DNA from: JBGTFE01 sp049799955
GTDB lineage: Bacteria; Acidobacteriota; Blastocatellia; Pyrinomonadales; Pyrinomonadaceae
Length of the DNA stretch: 64,000 nt
Reading direction: 5' to 3'
Assembly: GCA_049799955.1 (NCBI GenBank)
Contig: JBARIW010000020.1
Location: forward strand, 11,487 to 75,486
The position numbers were made by a program, and so were the translations under genes. Below, piece after piece: positions 57,809 through 64,000 of this stretch. Under the pieces are notes generated by a model, which was not told the origin of the DNA, made no database searches, and saw nothing but the letters and a program-made list of their open reading frames with translations. Each line of letters begins with the position of its first letter. The stretch's first letter is position 1.

Positions 57809-59269
57809 ATGCCTGAAAGCTACAATATTCAAAACAGTCCGAACGCGAGTATAAATATCCTGCTCGGCAAATCGATTCAATATAAAGATTTGCTTCATCT
57901 ATTGGAAACACAAGAGAAACTCTTTAACCGTACGCCCGAAGACGATACGGAAGAACGCCTGCAAATCAGCGCGGAAATCAATCAGCTTAAAGACTTCATC
58001 GAACAATTCAAAAAAGACGTTCTGCAATTAGCGCAAGCCTTTCAGAATATTAAAATCAACACGGGCAATCCGAAAATTGACTCGAACCGTTTAAAACGCG
58101 CGAAAGAATATTTCGATAAAGGCGAATTCGGCGAAGCGCGAGCCGTTCTGGAAACGGAGCTTGAACAAATGCAGGACGAGCAGACGCATTTATTAAAAAA
58201 AAAGGAACATTACGACAAAAACGTTTTGCCCGCCCTGATTAATAATTCCGAAGAATTTTTCCTTTTAGCAATGGCAACCCGAACCGCTTACGAAAACCCG
58301 AACCGCTTTGAAGACACCTGTAAATATTTTGAAGATTCAATCAAAAGCAACGAGACGAAAGACAATCTTTTTCAATACGCTTATTTCTTAAAGAAACATA
58401 ATCAATTCCCGAAAGCGGTCGATTATTACAATCAATACTTAAATAAATTCGCCGGTGAGCTTTCATTAGAAGAAAAAGCAATGACGCTCAATAATCTGGC
58501 TAATTTACATCGTAATCAAAACGAATATGAGAAAGCGCCGAATGAATATGAGGAAGCGTTGAAGATTTATCGAAACTTAGCCAAAAACAATCCGCAAGCC
58601 TTTTTGCCTGATGTTGCAATGACGCTCAATAATCTGGCTATTTTGCATCGTAATCAAAACGAATATGAGAAAGCGTCGAATGAATATGAAGAAGCATTAG
58701 GAATTAGAAGAAACTTAGCCAAAAACAATCCGCAAGCCTTTTTGCCTAAAGTCGCAATGACGCTCAATAATCTGGCTAATTTACATCGTAATCAAAACGA
58801 ACATGAGAAAGCATCGAATGAATATGAAGAAGCATTAGAGATTAGAAGAAACTTAGCCAAAGACAATCCGCAAGCCTTTTTGCCGAATGTCGCAACAACA
58901 CTCAACAATCTAGCTGTTTTACACGCTAATCAAAATAAATATGAAAAAGCGTCGAATGAATATAAAGAAGCGTTGGAGATTTATCGAAACTTACATGAAC
59001 AAATGCCTAATGCTTACGCACCAGATTTAGCAAACACATTAAAAAATCTTGCCGTCTTTTACCAGGAATCTTTGGTTGACCGTGAAAAATCTCTCGAATA
59101 TGTAATCGAAGCCGTTATGCTTTTACGCCCGATTGTCGAAGCTGTTCCGTTCACGCAAAGCTATATACAAAATGCGATGCTGGTTTTACGGGATTGGAAC
59201 TTGAATGATGAAGAAATCGAGCTATTAATTAAGAAAAAAATGAACGAAACAGGAAAAGATAAGACTTAA
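57809..59269 (+). CDS. TPR sensor/adaptor with N-terminal NIQNS motif
   Basis: 486 residues. Residues 4-17 (SYNIQNSPNASINI) match the C-terminal motif of the preceding protein at NIQNS and the following I-(N/D)-(I/L). A coiled-coil region (about 25-90, ETQEKLFNRTPEDDTEER..QLKDFIEQFKKD) is followed by degenerate TPRs to about 220. Four near-identical 46-residue TPR units (MTLNNLANLHRNQNEYEKA..) then run from about residue 225, with a closing helical segment. No Walker A or other STAND NTPase motif is present, unlike typical NLR-type partners of Bell proteins. The C-terminus (GKDKT) runs into a 21-bp phased DNA repeat array. Confidence 0.75.
   Translation: MPESYNIQNSPNASINILLGKSIQYKDLLHLLETQEKLFNRTPEDDTEERLQISAEINQLKDFIEQFKKDVLQLAQAFQNIKINTGNPKIDSNRLKRAKEYFDKGEFGEARAVLETELEQMQDEQTHLLKKKEHYDKNVLPALINNSEEFFLLAMATRTAYENPNRFEDTCKYFEDSIKSNETKDNLFQYAYFLKKHNQFPKAVDYYNQYLNKFAGELSLEEKAMTLNNLANLHRNQNEYEKAPNEYEEALKIYRNLAKNNPQAFLPDVAMTLNNLAILHRNQNEYEKASNEYEEALGIRRNLAKNNPQAFLPKVAMTLNNLANLHRNQNEHEKASNEYEEALEIRRNLAKDNPQAFLPNVATTLNNLAVLHANQNKYEKASNEYKEALEIYRNLHEQMPNAYAPDLANTLKNLAVFYQESLVDREKSLEYVIEAVMLLRPIVEAVPFTQSYIQNAMLVLRDWNLNDEEIELLIKKKMNETGKDKT
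58481..59032 (+). repeat. Four tandem 138-bp units encoding 46-residue TPRs
   Basis: Units begin at 58481, 58619, 58757 and 58895, exactly 138 bp apart. The first three are nearly identical in DNA (AATAATCTGGCTAATTTACA, CCGCAAGCCTTTTTGCCT), the fourth more diverged. This indicates recent amplification and possible copy-number variation. Confidence 0.92.
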
Positions 59270-59479
59270 TCCCGGCAGGTTTGCTTATTTCCTTTGCAGA
59301 GAATGTCTTATCCTTTACGGGTTATGTGTCATTTCCTGCAAGTAAAGTCTTATTCCCTACAAAGTAAAAGACATTCCCGACAGGAAAATGCGTTTTCCCT
59401 ATGATGGAATGCTCTTGCCCTGCTAGTTATGTGTCATACCTTATAGGAAATTTAACAATCCCTGCAAGGTTTTTAACAA
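59249..59479. repeat. Degenerate array with exact 21-bp period, about ten units
   Basis: Units start at 59270, 59291, 59312, 59333, 59354, 59375, 59396, 59417, 59438 and 59459, with a partial unit at 59249 inside the TPR gene. Consensus: TYCCTRCARG, five variable bases, then GTSTYAT (variants AAGACAT, TTAACAA). There are no intervening unique spacers. The period equals two helical turns and is also a whole number of codons. Confidence 0.85.
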
Positions 59480-59610
59480 AAATTACAAAAGTTTTGCAAA
59501 AAACATTTCGGTTAGTCGTCTTGCCTTCAAATTAAGATTCATCACTTCCATGTGATAAGGCTAATTTTAGAGCAAGCAGGGTAAATCTAAAATAAGGAGA
59601 ATTGTCAGTA
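59480..59610. other. Leader region of the 119-residue gene
   Basis: About 130 bp after the 21-bp array. It contains AT-rich sequence (GTTTTGCAAAAAACATTTCGG) and an AAGGAG ribosome binding site. A promoter is expected here; none is certain. Confidence 0.4.
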
Positions 59611-59970
59611 ATGAAACCAAAAAAAGCACTTGAACAATTAGAGATGACCGAGGCGGCGTGGGAGATGCACGCGGCGGAGACGACGTTTTACGGGACTACT
59701 TTCGCGCAGTATAAAGCGAAAGTTCAGCTATCACGCGACGCGCGCGATACGGTTGCGAATCTGGAAATACAGTTGGCAGCGGCGAAAAATCAGCGTAACA
59801 ACATCGATAAGGAAAATCTCGCGCTGGAAAGAAATGTCGCCAAAGCGATTGCCGGAAACGAAAAATACGGCGACGACAGCGATTTGTATGAAGGCACGGG
59901 ACGCGTTCGCAAATCAGAGCGCAAATCGGGTTTGACGCGCAAAAAGAAAGGCGGCAATGAAAACAAATAA
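59611..59970 (+). CDS. Small charged helical protein, unknown
   Basis: 119 residues. KKALEQLEMTEAAWEMHAAETTFYGTTFAQYKAKVQLSRDARDTVANLEIQLAAAKNQRNN is a helical hairpin-like stretch. The C-terminal YGDDSDLYEGTGRVRKSERKSGLTRKKK is a distinctive basic tail that I believe recurs in similar-sized hypothetical proteins of soil bacteria, although I cannot name a family. ATG lies 11 bases after GGAG; an in-frame TTG three codons upstream is too close to it. Nucleic-acid binding through the basic tail is possible but unproven. A bidirectional terminator follows. Confidence 0.75.
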   Translation: MKPKKALEQLEMTEAAWEMHAAETTFYGTTFAQYKAKVQLSRDARDTVANLEIQLAAAKNQRNNIDKENLALERNVAKAIAGNEKYGDDSDLYEGTGRVRKSERKSGLTRKKKGGNENK

Positions 59971-59975
59971 ACATT

Positions 59976-60004
59976 GAAAGGCGAAGTTAAGAGCTTCGCC
60001 TTTT
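59976..60004. terminator. Bidirectional terminator
   Basis: AAAGGCGAAG pairs with CTTCGCCTTTT around a 7-nt loop between two convergent genes. Confidence 0.88.
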
Positions 60005-60007
60005 GAT

Positions 60008-60931
60008 TTATTTGGGAGGAATTACCGCATCGAAGCGCGACTTGAAATTATAAAGAAGCTGTATTTTCAACTCGCCGTCGCCGGGCGCATATTTGTTTTG
60101 ACGGGCTAAATTCATCGCCGCTTCAATCAAAACCGGATTTGTATTCGTTGTAATACCTTTAGAATATACATCCTTCCGGTCAGTTAACTTTACATCTGAA
60201 ACGCTGCCGTCCGGGGTGAATGTTAAGTCGAGACAAACGAAGCCGCCTCTTTGAAACAATCCTTTAGCCGCATCGGGATACTCCGGCGAAGCGCCGAATA
60301 AAGGCTTCCTGTTGGAATTTCCGCTGTAAAATCTACCGAAAGAAACTTTTGTCTCATAAGATGTTTCCATAAATCGCTTTGCGAACGCGACGGCATAGAC
60401 CACAAAAAACAGCGTAATCAAAACAGCCGCGAACGCCAGCCCGAGCTTTGCGAACTGCCAGCCGTGATGAAAGATTGTTACCGTTTTGCCGGGCGTTACA
60501 GCCGGATTGAGCCGTCTTATCGCGTCTTCAATCTCCTGCGCTTCGGCGTCGGTTTCGGTCGTAAACTCGACACGCTTTAATCTTCCTCCGGCAGATTTCG
60601 GAGCCTTGAATTGTATTCCGCGACCGGCGCGGACGAATTCGCCGACATCTGCGGGCTGAAATGTAAATGAAGCCGAGGGACGATACAAAGTCCGAATCGC
60701 CCGCCCGACAACGGGAATCAAACCGAGCGGCATCGATATAATCAAAGGCAGAGGCTTTTCTCCCGACACCTCGATTTTATTTTGCGTGGCGTCGATATGG
60801 AAAATACCTTTGCCGTGCAAACCAAAGCCGTCCTTTCGCAAAAAACCGCCAAAGTAACCATTGTAGGTATAAAACTGGCGCGGCTCGCCGGGATTCTGGG
60901 GAGTCAAACGTTCTTCTTCAAGATTAAGCAT
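60008..60931 (-). CDS. TonB-C-terminal-like membrane protein with N-terminal beta domain
   Basis: 307 residues from the ATG six bases after GGAG. The N-terminal part (about 1-150) is soluble and beta-rich (FYTYNGYFGGFLRKDGFGLHGKGIFHID); a membrane span lies near 160-185 (LGLAFAAVLITLFFVVYAVAFAK). The C-terminal 100 residues resemble a TonB energy-transducer domain (SPEYPDAAKGLFQRGGFVCLDLTFTPDGSVSDVKLTDRK..NPVLIEAAMNLARQNKYAPG), the module that binds TonB boxes of outer-membrane receptors. Topology would put the N-terminal domain in the cytoplasm, which is unusual for TonB. Confidence 0.75.
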   Translation of the reverse strand: MLNLEEERLTPQNPGEPRQFYTYNGYFGGFLRKDGFGLHGKGIFHIDATQNKIEVSGEKPLPLIISMPLGLIPVVGRAIRTLYRPSASFTFQPADVGEFVRAGRGIQFKAPKSAGGRLKRVEFTTETDAEAQEIEDAIRRLNPAVTPGKTVTIFHHGWQFAKLGLAFAAVLITLFFVVYAVAFAKRFMETSYETKVSFGRFYSGNSNRKPLFGASPEYPDAAKGLFQRGGFVCLDLTFTPDGSVSDVKLTDRKDVYSKGITTNTNPVLIEAAMNLARQNKYAPGDGELKIQLLYNFKSRFDAVIPPK

Positions 60932-61123
60932 AATTTTCTCCTTTATGAACATTAAAAACTCTCTTTTACCTATACATGCGACAGAATTTAAATAAACGGC
61001 TCAAAGTTTTTTTATTAAAATAAGCGAGATGTGTAAATGCTCGTCCATTTTATTTATCGGTGCGAATATATTAATTTGTATGTGGATTGCAATATAACAA
61101 TAAATTTTTAAGAACAAATAATT

Positions 61124-61564
61124 ATGGATTACGAAAAAATGCTGGCAGTCGCCATTGAAGAAGGAAGAACGGGCTTGGCGGAAGGCGGAATACCAATCGG
61201 CGCGGCGCTGTTTGATAAAGACGGAAAGCTGCTCGGGCGCGGGCGAAACCGCAGAGTTCAGGAAGACGACCCTTCGATTCACGGCGAGACGGACGCGTTT
61301 CGCAAGGCGGGCAGGCAGAAGAATTATCGCGATACGGTTATGGTTACGACGCTCGCGCCTTGCTTTTATTGTTCGGGACTCGTCCTGCAATTCAAAATTG
61401 GAACGGTCGTCGTCGGCGAATCGAGCACGTTTCAAGGCGGAATAGACTGGCTACGCGAAAACGGCGTCAAAATAATCGAAATGGACTCAAGCGAATGCGT
61501 CGAAATGCTCAACGAATTTATCGAAAAACATCCTGAGATTTGGAACGAGGACATCGGGGAATAA
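61124..61564 (+). CDS. Cytosine/nucleoside deaminase, yeast cytosine deaminase type
   Basis: 146 residues. Zinc site: His53 and Glu55 in SIHGETDAFRKAG; Cys80 and Cys83 in LAPCFYCSGLVL. The layout GGIPIGAALFDKDGKLLGRGRN, the VVGESSTFQGG loop and the C-terminal ending PEIWNEDIGE closely follow fungal cytosine deaminase (Fcy1), which deaminates cytosine to uracil in salvage. It is therefore more likely a cytosine deaminase than tadA or guanine deaminase. The stop codon abuts a GATAATT palindrome; the leader has no clear ribosome binding site. Confidence 0.9.
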   Translation: MDYEKMLAVAIEEGRTGLAEGGIPIGAALFDKDGKLLGRGRNRRVQEDDPSIHGETDAFRKAGRQKNYRDTVMVTTLAPCFYCSGLVLQFKIGTVVVGESSTFQGGIDWLRENGVKIIEMDSSECVEMLNEFIEKHPEIWNEDIGE

Positions 61565-61629
61565 TTGATAATTGATAATTGATAATTGATAATTGGAAGA
61601 CTCTTTCTTAATTATCAATTATCAATTTT
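61561..61629. repeat. Iterated GATAATT palindrome (core GGAAGACTCTTTCTT, copy B)
   Basis: The core and flanks are identical to 56890-56971, with a shorter right arm. It lies between convergent genes and encodes the last residues of the GNAT protein on the minus strand. Confidence 0.88.
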
Positions 61630-62031
61630 AATAAGTCCCGCATTTGTGTGCCTGAAGCCGCATTTGTCGTAAAACTCCTGTAGGTGCGGCTCGAAATCTA
61701 CGTGAATCCATTTTATGTTGTTTTCTTTTGCGGCGTTGACGGCTTCTTTTACTAATTGGACGCCGATTCCGCGCCGGCGATAATCGCTGTGAACGGCTGT
61801 ATCGAGAATAAACGCGTGAACTCCGCCGTCCCATGCGAGATTGACGAAGCCGACGAGTTTATTCATGTGATAAGCGCAGATATATGTCAGGCTGTGCTCT
61901 AAAACGGAAGTAACGTCTTCAAACGTATGTTCTTCCCAAACGGCGGCGAAAAGCTCGTTTAGCTTATCGTTTGAAACAACCGGACTGGCGCGATAGTCGA
62001 TTGCAAACTCGCCGTGCATAAATAAATTCAT
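61615..62031 (-). CDS. GNAT-family N-acetyltransferase
   Basis: 138 residues. Core GNAT motif A: HAFILDTAVHSDYRRRGIGVQLVKEAVNAAKENN, with the acetyl-CoA pyrophosphate loop R-R-R-G-I-G, then IKWIHVDFEPHLQEFYDKCGFR (motif B). The acceptor substrate is unknown. The C-terminus (LIKIDN*) is encoded by the palindrome that follows, the same ending as in proline dehydrogenase. No ribosome binding site is visible; an internal ATG four codons downstream is an alternative start. Confidence 0.87.
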   Translation of the reverse strand: MNLFMHGEFAIDYRASPVVSNDKLNELFAAVWEEHTFEDVTSVLEHSLTYICAYHMNKLVGFVNLAWDGGVHAFILDTAVHSDYRRRGIGVQLVKEAVNAAKENNIKWIHVDFEPHLQEFYDKCGFRHTNAGLIKIDN

Positions 62032-62054
62032 AAAATAAATTTACAACAAGGTGG

Positions 62055-62107
62055 CAGGTAATAGGTAATAGGTAATTGGTTTTAGACTTATTACCTATTA
62101 CCTATTT
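62055..62107. repeat. Iterated TAATAGG/CCTATTA palindrome in a divergent gap
   Basis: CAGGTAATAGGTAATAGGTA is mirrored by TTATTACCTATTACCTATT. It is related in wording to 1074-1150 and lies between divergent GNAT and thiolase genes. Confidence 0.85.
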
Positions 62108-62194
62108 TAGCCGGATTGCGCGAATAATATGAAAATGAGATTATATTCATTTGTTATTTTCATATATTTTTATACTTTAAGAGGTAAAACATAA

Positions 62195-63388
62195 ATGGCA
62201 GACGTTAGAGATGCGGTTATCATCGGCGCGGCGCGAACGCCGACCGGGAAATTTCAGGGTTTATTAAAGGATTTTACAGCGCCCGAGCTTGGCGCGATTG
62301 CGATAAAAGCGGCGGTCGAGCGCGCGGGCGTCGCGCCCGAAGATGTTGACGAAGTAATTATGGGCTGCGTCGTTCAGGCGGGAATCGGGCAAGCTCCGGC
62401 GCGTCAGGCGGCGCTCAAGGCTGGACTTCCGCCGGAAGTTTCGGCTTTGACGATAAATATGGTTTGCGGTTCGGGACTTCGGGCGGTCGCGCTTGCGTCG
62501 CAGGCGATTAAATTGGGCGATTCGGAAGTGGTCGTCGCGGGCGGAATGGAGTCGATGTCGAATATTCCTTACGCGCTGCAAACGGCGCGAAACGGTTTTC
62601 GGATGGGCAATCAGACTGTAACGGATTTGATGATTCACGACGGTTTGTGGTGTCCGTTTGAAAACTGGCACATGGGCAACACGGGCGAAATCGTCGCCGA
62701 AAAGCACCAAATTACGCGCGAAACGCAGGACGAATACGCATACAATTCGCATCGCAAAGCGGCGGAGGCTCAAAAAGAAGGCAGATTTAAGGATGAAATC
62801 GTGCCGGTCGAGATTCCGCAGAAAAAAGGCGACGCGATTGTGCTCGATTATGACGAGCCGGTTCGTCCCGATACGACCGCCGAAAGTCTTGGAAAATTAA
62901 AGCCCGCGTTTAAAAAAGACGGCGGAACCGTTACGGCAGGAAACGCGCCGGGCGTGAACGACGGCGGTTCGGCGATTGTCGTTACATCGTTGGAAAGAGC
63001 GCGCGAAATGGGCGTTGAGCCGCTCGCGCGCGTCGTCGCTTCGGCAACATCGGGCATCGAGCCGAAATATATTATGCTCGCGCCGGTTCAGGGCGTAAAG
63101 AATGTTCTCGAAAAAGCGGGCTGGACGATGGAAAGCGTCGATTTATTCGAGCTTAACGAAGCTTTTTCGGTTCAGGCTCTCGGCGTGATGAAGGAACTCG
63201 GCTTGATGATGGAAAAAGTAAACGTCAACGGCGGCGCGGTCGCGCTCGGACACGCAATCGGCAATTCGGGCGGCAGAGTTTTGACGACGTTGCTTTATGA
63301 AATGAAGCGCAGAGACGCTCGACGCGGAATCGCCGCGCTTTGTCTCGGCGGCGGAAACTCGGTGGCGATGGCGGTCGAACGGGTTTAA
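62195..63388 (+). CDS. Acetyl-CoA acetyltransferase (thiolase)
   Basis: 397 residues. Thiolase with all catalytic residues: acyl-accepting Cys91 in NMVCGSGLRAVALA, His in GGAVALGHAIGNSGGRV (near 350) and second Cys in ALCLGGGNSVAMAVE (near 380). NEAFSVQAL and the QDEYAYNSHRKA region fit the biosynthetic or degradative acetoacetyl-CoA thiolase group more than trifunctional FadA. It may supply acetoacetyl-CoA or finish beta-oxidation, consistent with the ETF-QO gene elsewhere in the window. The leader has AGAGGT, 10 bases before ATG. Confidence 0.95.
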   Translation: MADVRDAVIIGAARTPTGKFQGLLKDFTAPELGAIAIKAAVERAGVAPEDVDEVIMGCVVQAGIGQAPARQAALKAGLPPEVSALTINMVCGSGLRAVALASQAIKLGDSEVVVAGGMESMSNIPYALQTARNGFRMGNQTVTDLMIHDGLWCPFENWHMGNTGEIVAEKHQITRETQDEYAYNSHRKAAEAQKEGRFKDEIVPVEIPQKKGDAIVLDYDEPVRPDTTAESLGKLKPAFKKDGGTVTAGNAPGVNDGGSAIVVTSLERAREMGVEPLARVVASATSGIEPKYIMLAPVQGVKNVLEKAGWTMESVDLFELNEAFSVQALGVMKELGLMMEKVNVNGGAVALGHAIGNSGGRVLTTLLYEMKRRDARRGIAALCLGGGNSVAMAVERV

Positions 63389-63474
63389 GCGAAATTTTGC
63401 AACAAATAATTGGCGGTTAGCGTTTATTGATGTATTATTCAATTACGCTAATCGCAATTTTTTGGAGGAAAATA

Positions 63475-63912
63475 ATGGCAGCTAGAGATACAAACAAACT
63501 TGTCGGTATATTTTTGATGGTTCACGGCGGAATGCAGGCATTGTTAATGCTTTTCCTCGTTCTGATTTATGGCGTACTCGGTGTCGGAATGGCTACAACC
63601 GCGAGAAAAGCGGACGAACAGACAGTAGGCGTAGTTTTTCTTGTTATCGCGCTGGTCGTCGCAGTTTTTTCTGCGCTCTTTATCATTCCGCAGCTTCTCG
63701 GCGGCTGGAAAATACTTAAAGAAAAGCCGAATGCGCGAACCTGGGGAATAATCGGCAGCATTGTCGCGTGTCTTTCATTCCCGCTCGGAACCGCTGCGGG
63801 CGTTTTCGGTCTTGTGTTTCTGTTTGGCGACGAAGGAAAACAATTTTATCTCGGCGGAAATTCATATTCGAATAACGCCTTTCCGCCGCCGCCGCCGAAT
63901 AACTGGCAGTAA
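63475..63912 (+). CDS. Integral membrane protein, DUF-like, proline-rich tail
   Basis: 145 residues; ATG is six bases after GGAGG, so the longer frame is not used. There are three to four membrane spans: LVGIFLMVHGGMQALLMLFLVLIYGVLGVG, VGVVFLVIALVVAVFSALFIIPQLLGGWKIL and WGIIGSIVACLSFPLGTAAGVFGLVFLFG. The tail is GGNSYSNNAFPPPPPNNWQ. The layout resembles small tetraspan DUF4064/DUF4190-type proteins, but no reliable assignment is possible. Confidence 0.8.
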   Translation: MAARDTNKLVGIFLMVHGGMQALLMLFLVLIYGVLGVGMATTARKADEQTVGVVFLVIALVVAVFSALFIIPQLLGGWKILKEKPNARTWGIIGSIVACLSFPLGTAAGVFGLVFLFGDEGKQFYLGGNSYSNNAFPPPPPNNWQ

Positions 63913-63917
63913 GAGTC

Positions 63918-64000
63918 AAGTAAAAAGTAAGACAGCCGTAAAGATAAACTTTCGAGTTAAATCTGCGGCTTTTTTACTTTTTACTTTTTACTTTTTACTT
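63918..64000. repeat. Iterated AGTAAAA/TTTTTAC palindrome at the window end, with inner stem
   Basis: CAAGTAAAAAGTAAG is mirrored by tandem TTTTTACT words, enclosing an inner stem AGCCG with CGGCT. It may terminate the membrane-protein gene; the right arm is cut by the window edge. Confidence 0.75.

Noticed and set aside
59249..59479. CRISPR array
   Set aside because: Units are contiguous at 21 bp, degenerate throughout and have no constant repeat alternating with unique spacers; no cas genes are nearby.

Overview
The window looks like an ordinary chromosomal stretch of an Acidobacteriota-like bacterium, most probably class Blastocatellia. This is inferred from gene style: many secreted proteins with FG-GAP/VCBS modules built on an 'FRPSxGxWY' pattern, a CSLREA parallel beta-helix protein, a VIT-vWA protein, several Sec-exported peptidases, and moderate GC with housekeeping genes scattered singly. 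No rRNA, tRNA, phage or insertion sequence was recognised.

Layout. 0-7.5 kb: start of acetyl-CoA synthetase, a small membrane protein, two isochorismatase-fold hydrolases, a secreted 893-residue protein with a DUF3142 protein, ETF:ubiquinone oxidoreductase and a CsbD-like protein. 7.5-11.3 kb (minus): yicC-gmk-rpoZ and an MsbA-like exporter. 11.4-22.1 kb: cell-envelope and secreted genes (OmpA family, subtilase with FG-GAP tail, VIT-vWA, Ycf48-like propeller) and an orphan MalK-type ATPase with nearly all catalytic motifs altered. 22.4-31.9 kb: S41 protease, a GAF plus cytoplasmic subtilase pair, a beta-helix protein, a two-subunit M16 protease and two VOC proteins. 32.1-34.1 kb: a SWIM/Rad52-type annealing protein divergent from an XRE repressor with a palindromic operator candidate between them. 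34.7-49.7 kb: aroF, argS, larC, folE, M28 peptidase, metG, a decayed BrnT-type toxin-antitoxin pair, tatD, yajQ, a signal-peptidase-like lipoprotein lacking the catalytic Ser, polyprenyl synthase and a HARE-HTH protein. 49.8-57.3 kb: LVIVD/FG-GAP protein, reductase, TMEM175-type channel, proS, proline dehydrogenase. 57.4-59.6 kb: a two-gene accessory locus followed by a 21-bp phased repeat array. 59.6-64 kb: TonB-like protein, yeast-type cytosine deaminase, GNAT, thiolase, membrane protein.

Two things stand out. First, 57455-59269 encodes a small helical protein with a C-terminal NIQNS-type motif and a TPR protein carrying the matching motif at its N-terminus. This is the architecture of bacterial amyloid-signalling (Bell/BASS) cell-death pairs, but without the usual STAND NTPase. 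Directly downstream is an array of about ten degenerate units with an exact 21-bp period.

Second, more than twenty gaps between genes hold palindromes whose arms are 3-6 tandem copies of a 6-9-bp word. They sit in convergent, divergent and co-directional gaps, supply the stop codons and last residues of several genes, and single arms occur inside coding sequences at linkers and in a signal peptide. They behave as a genome-wide repeat system, not as simple terminators.
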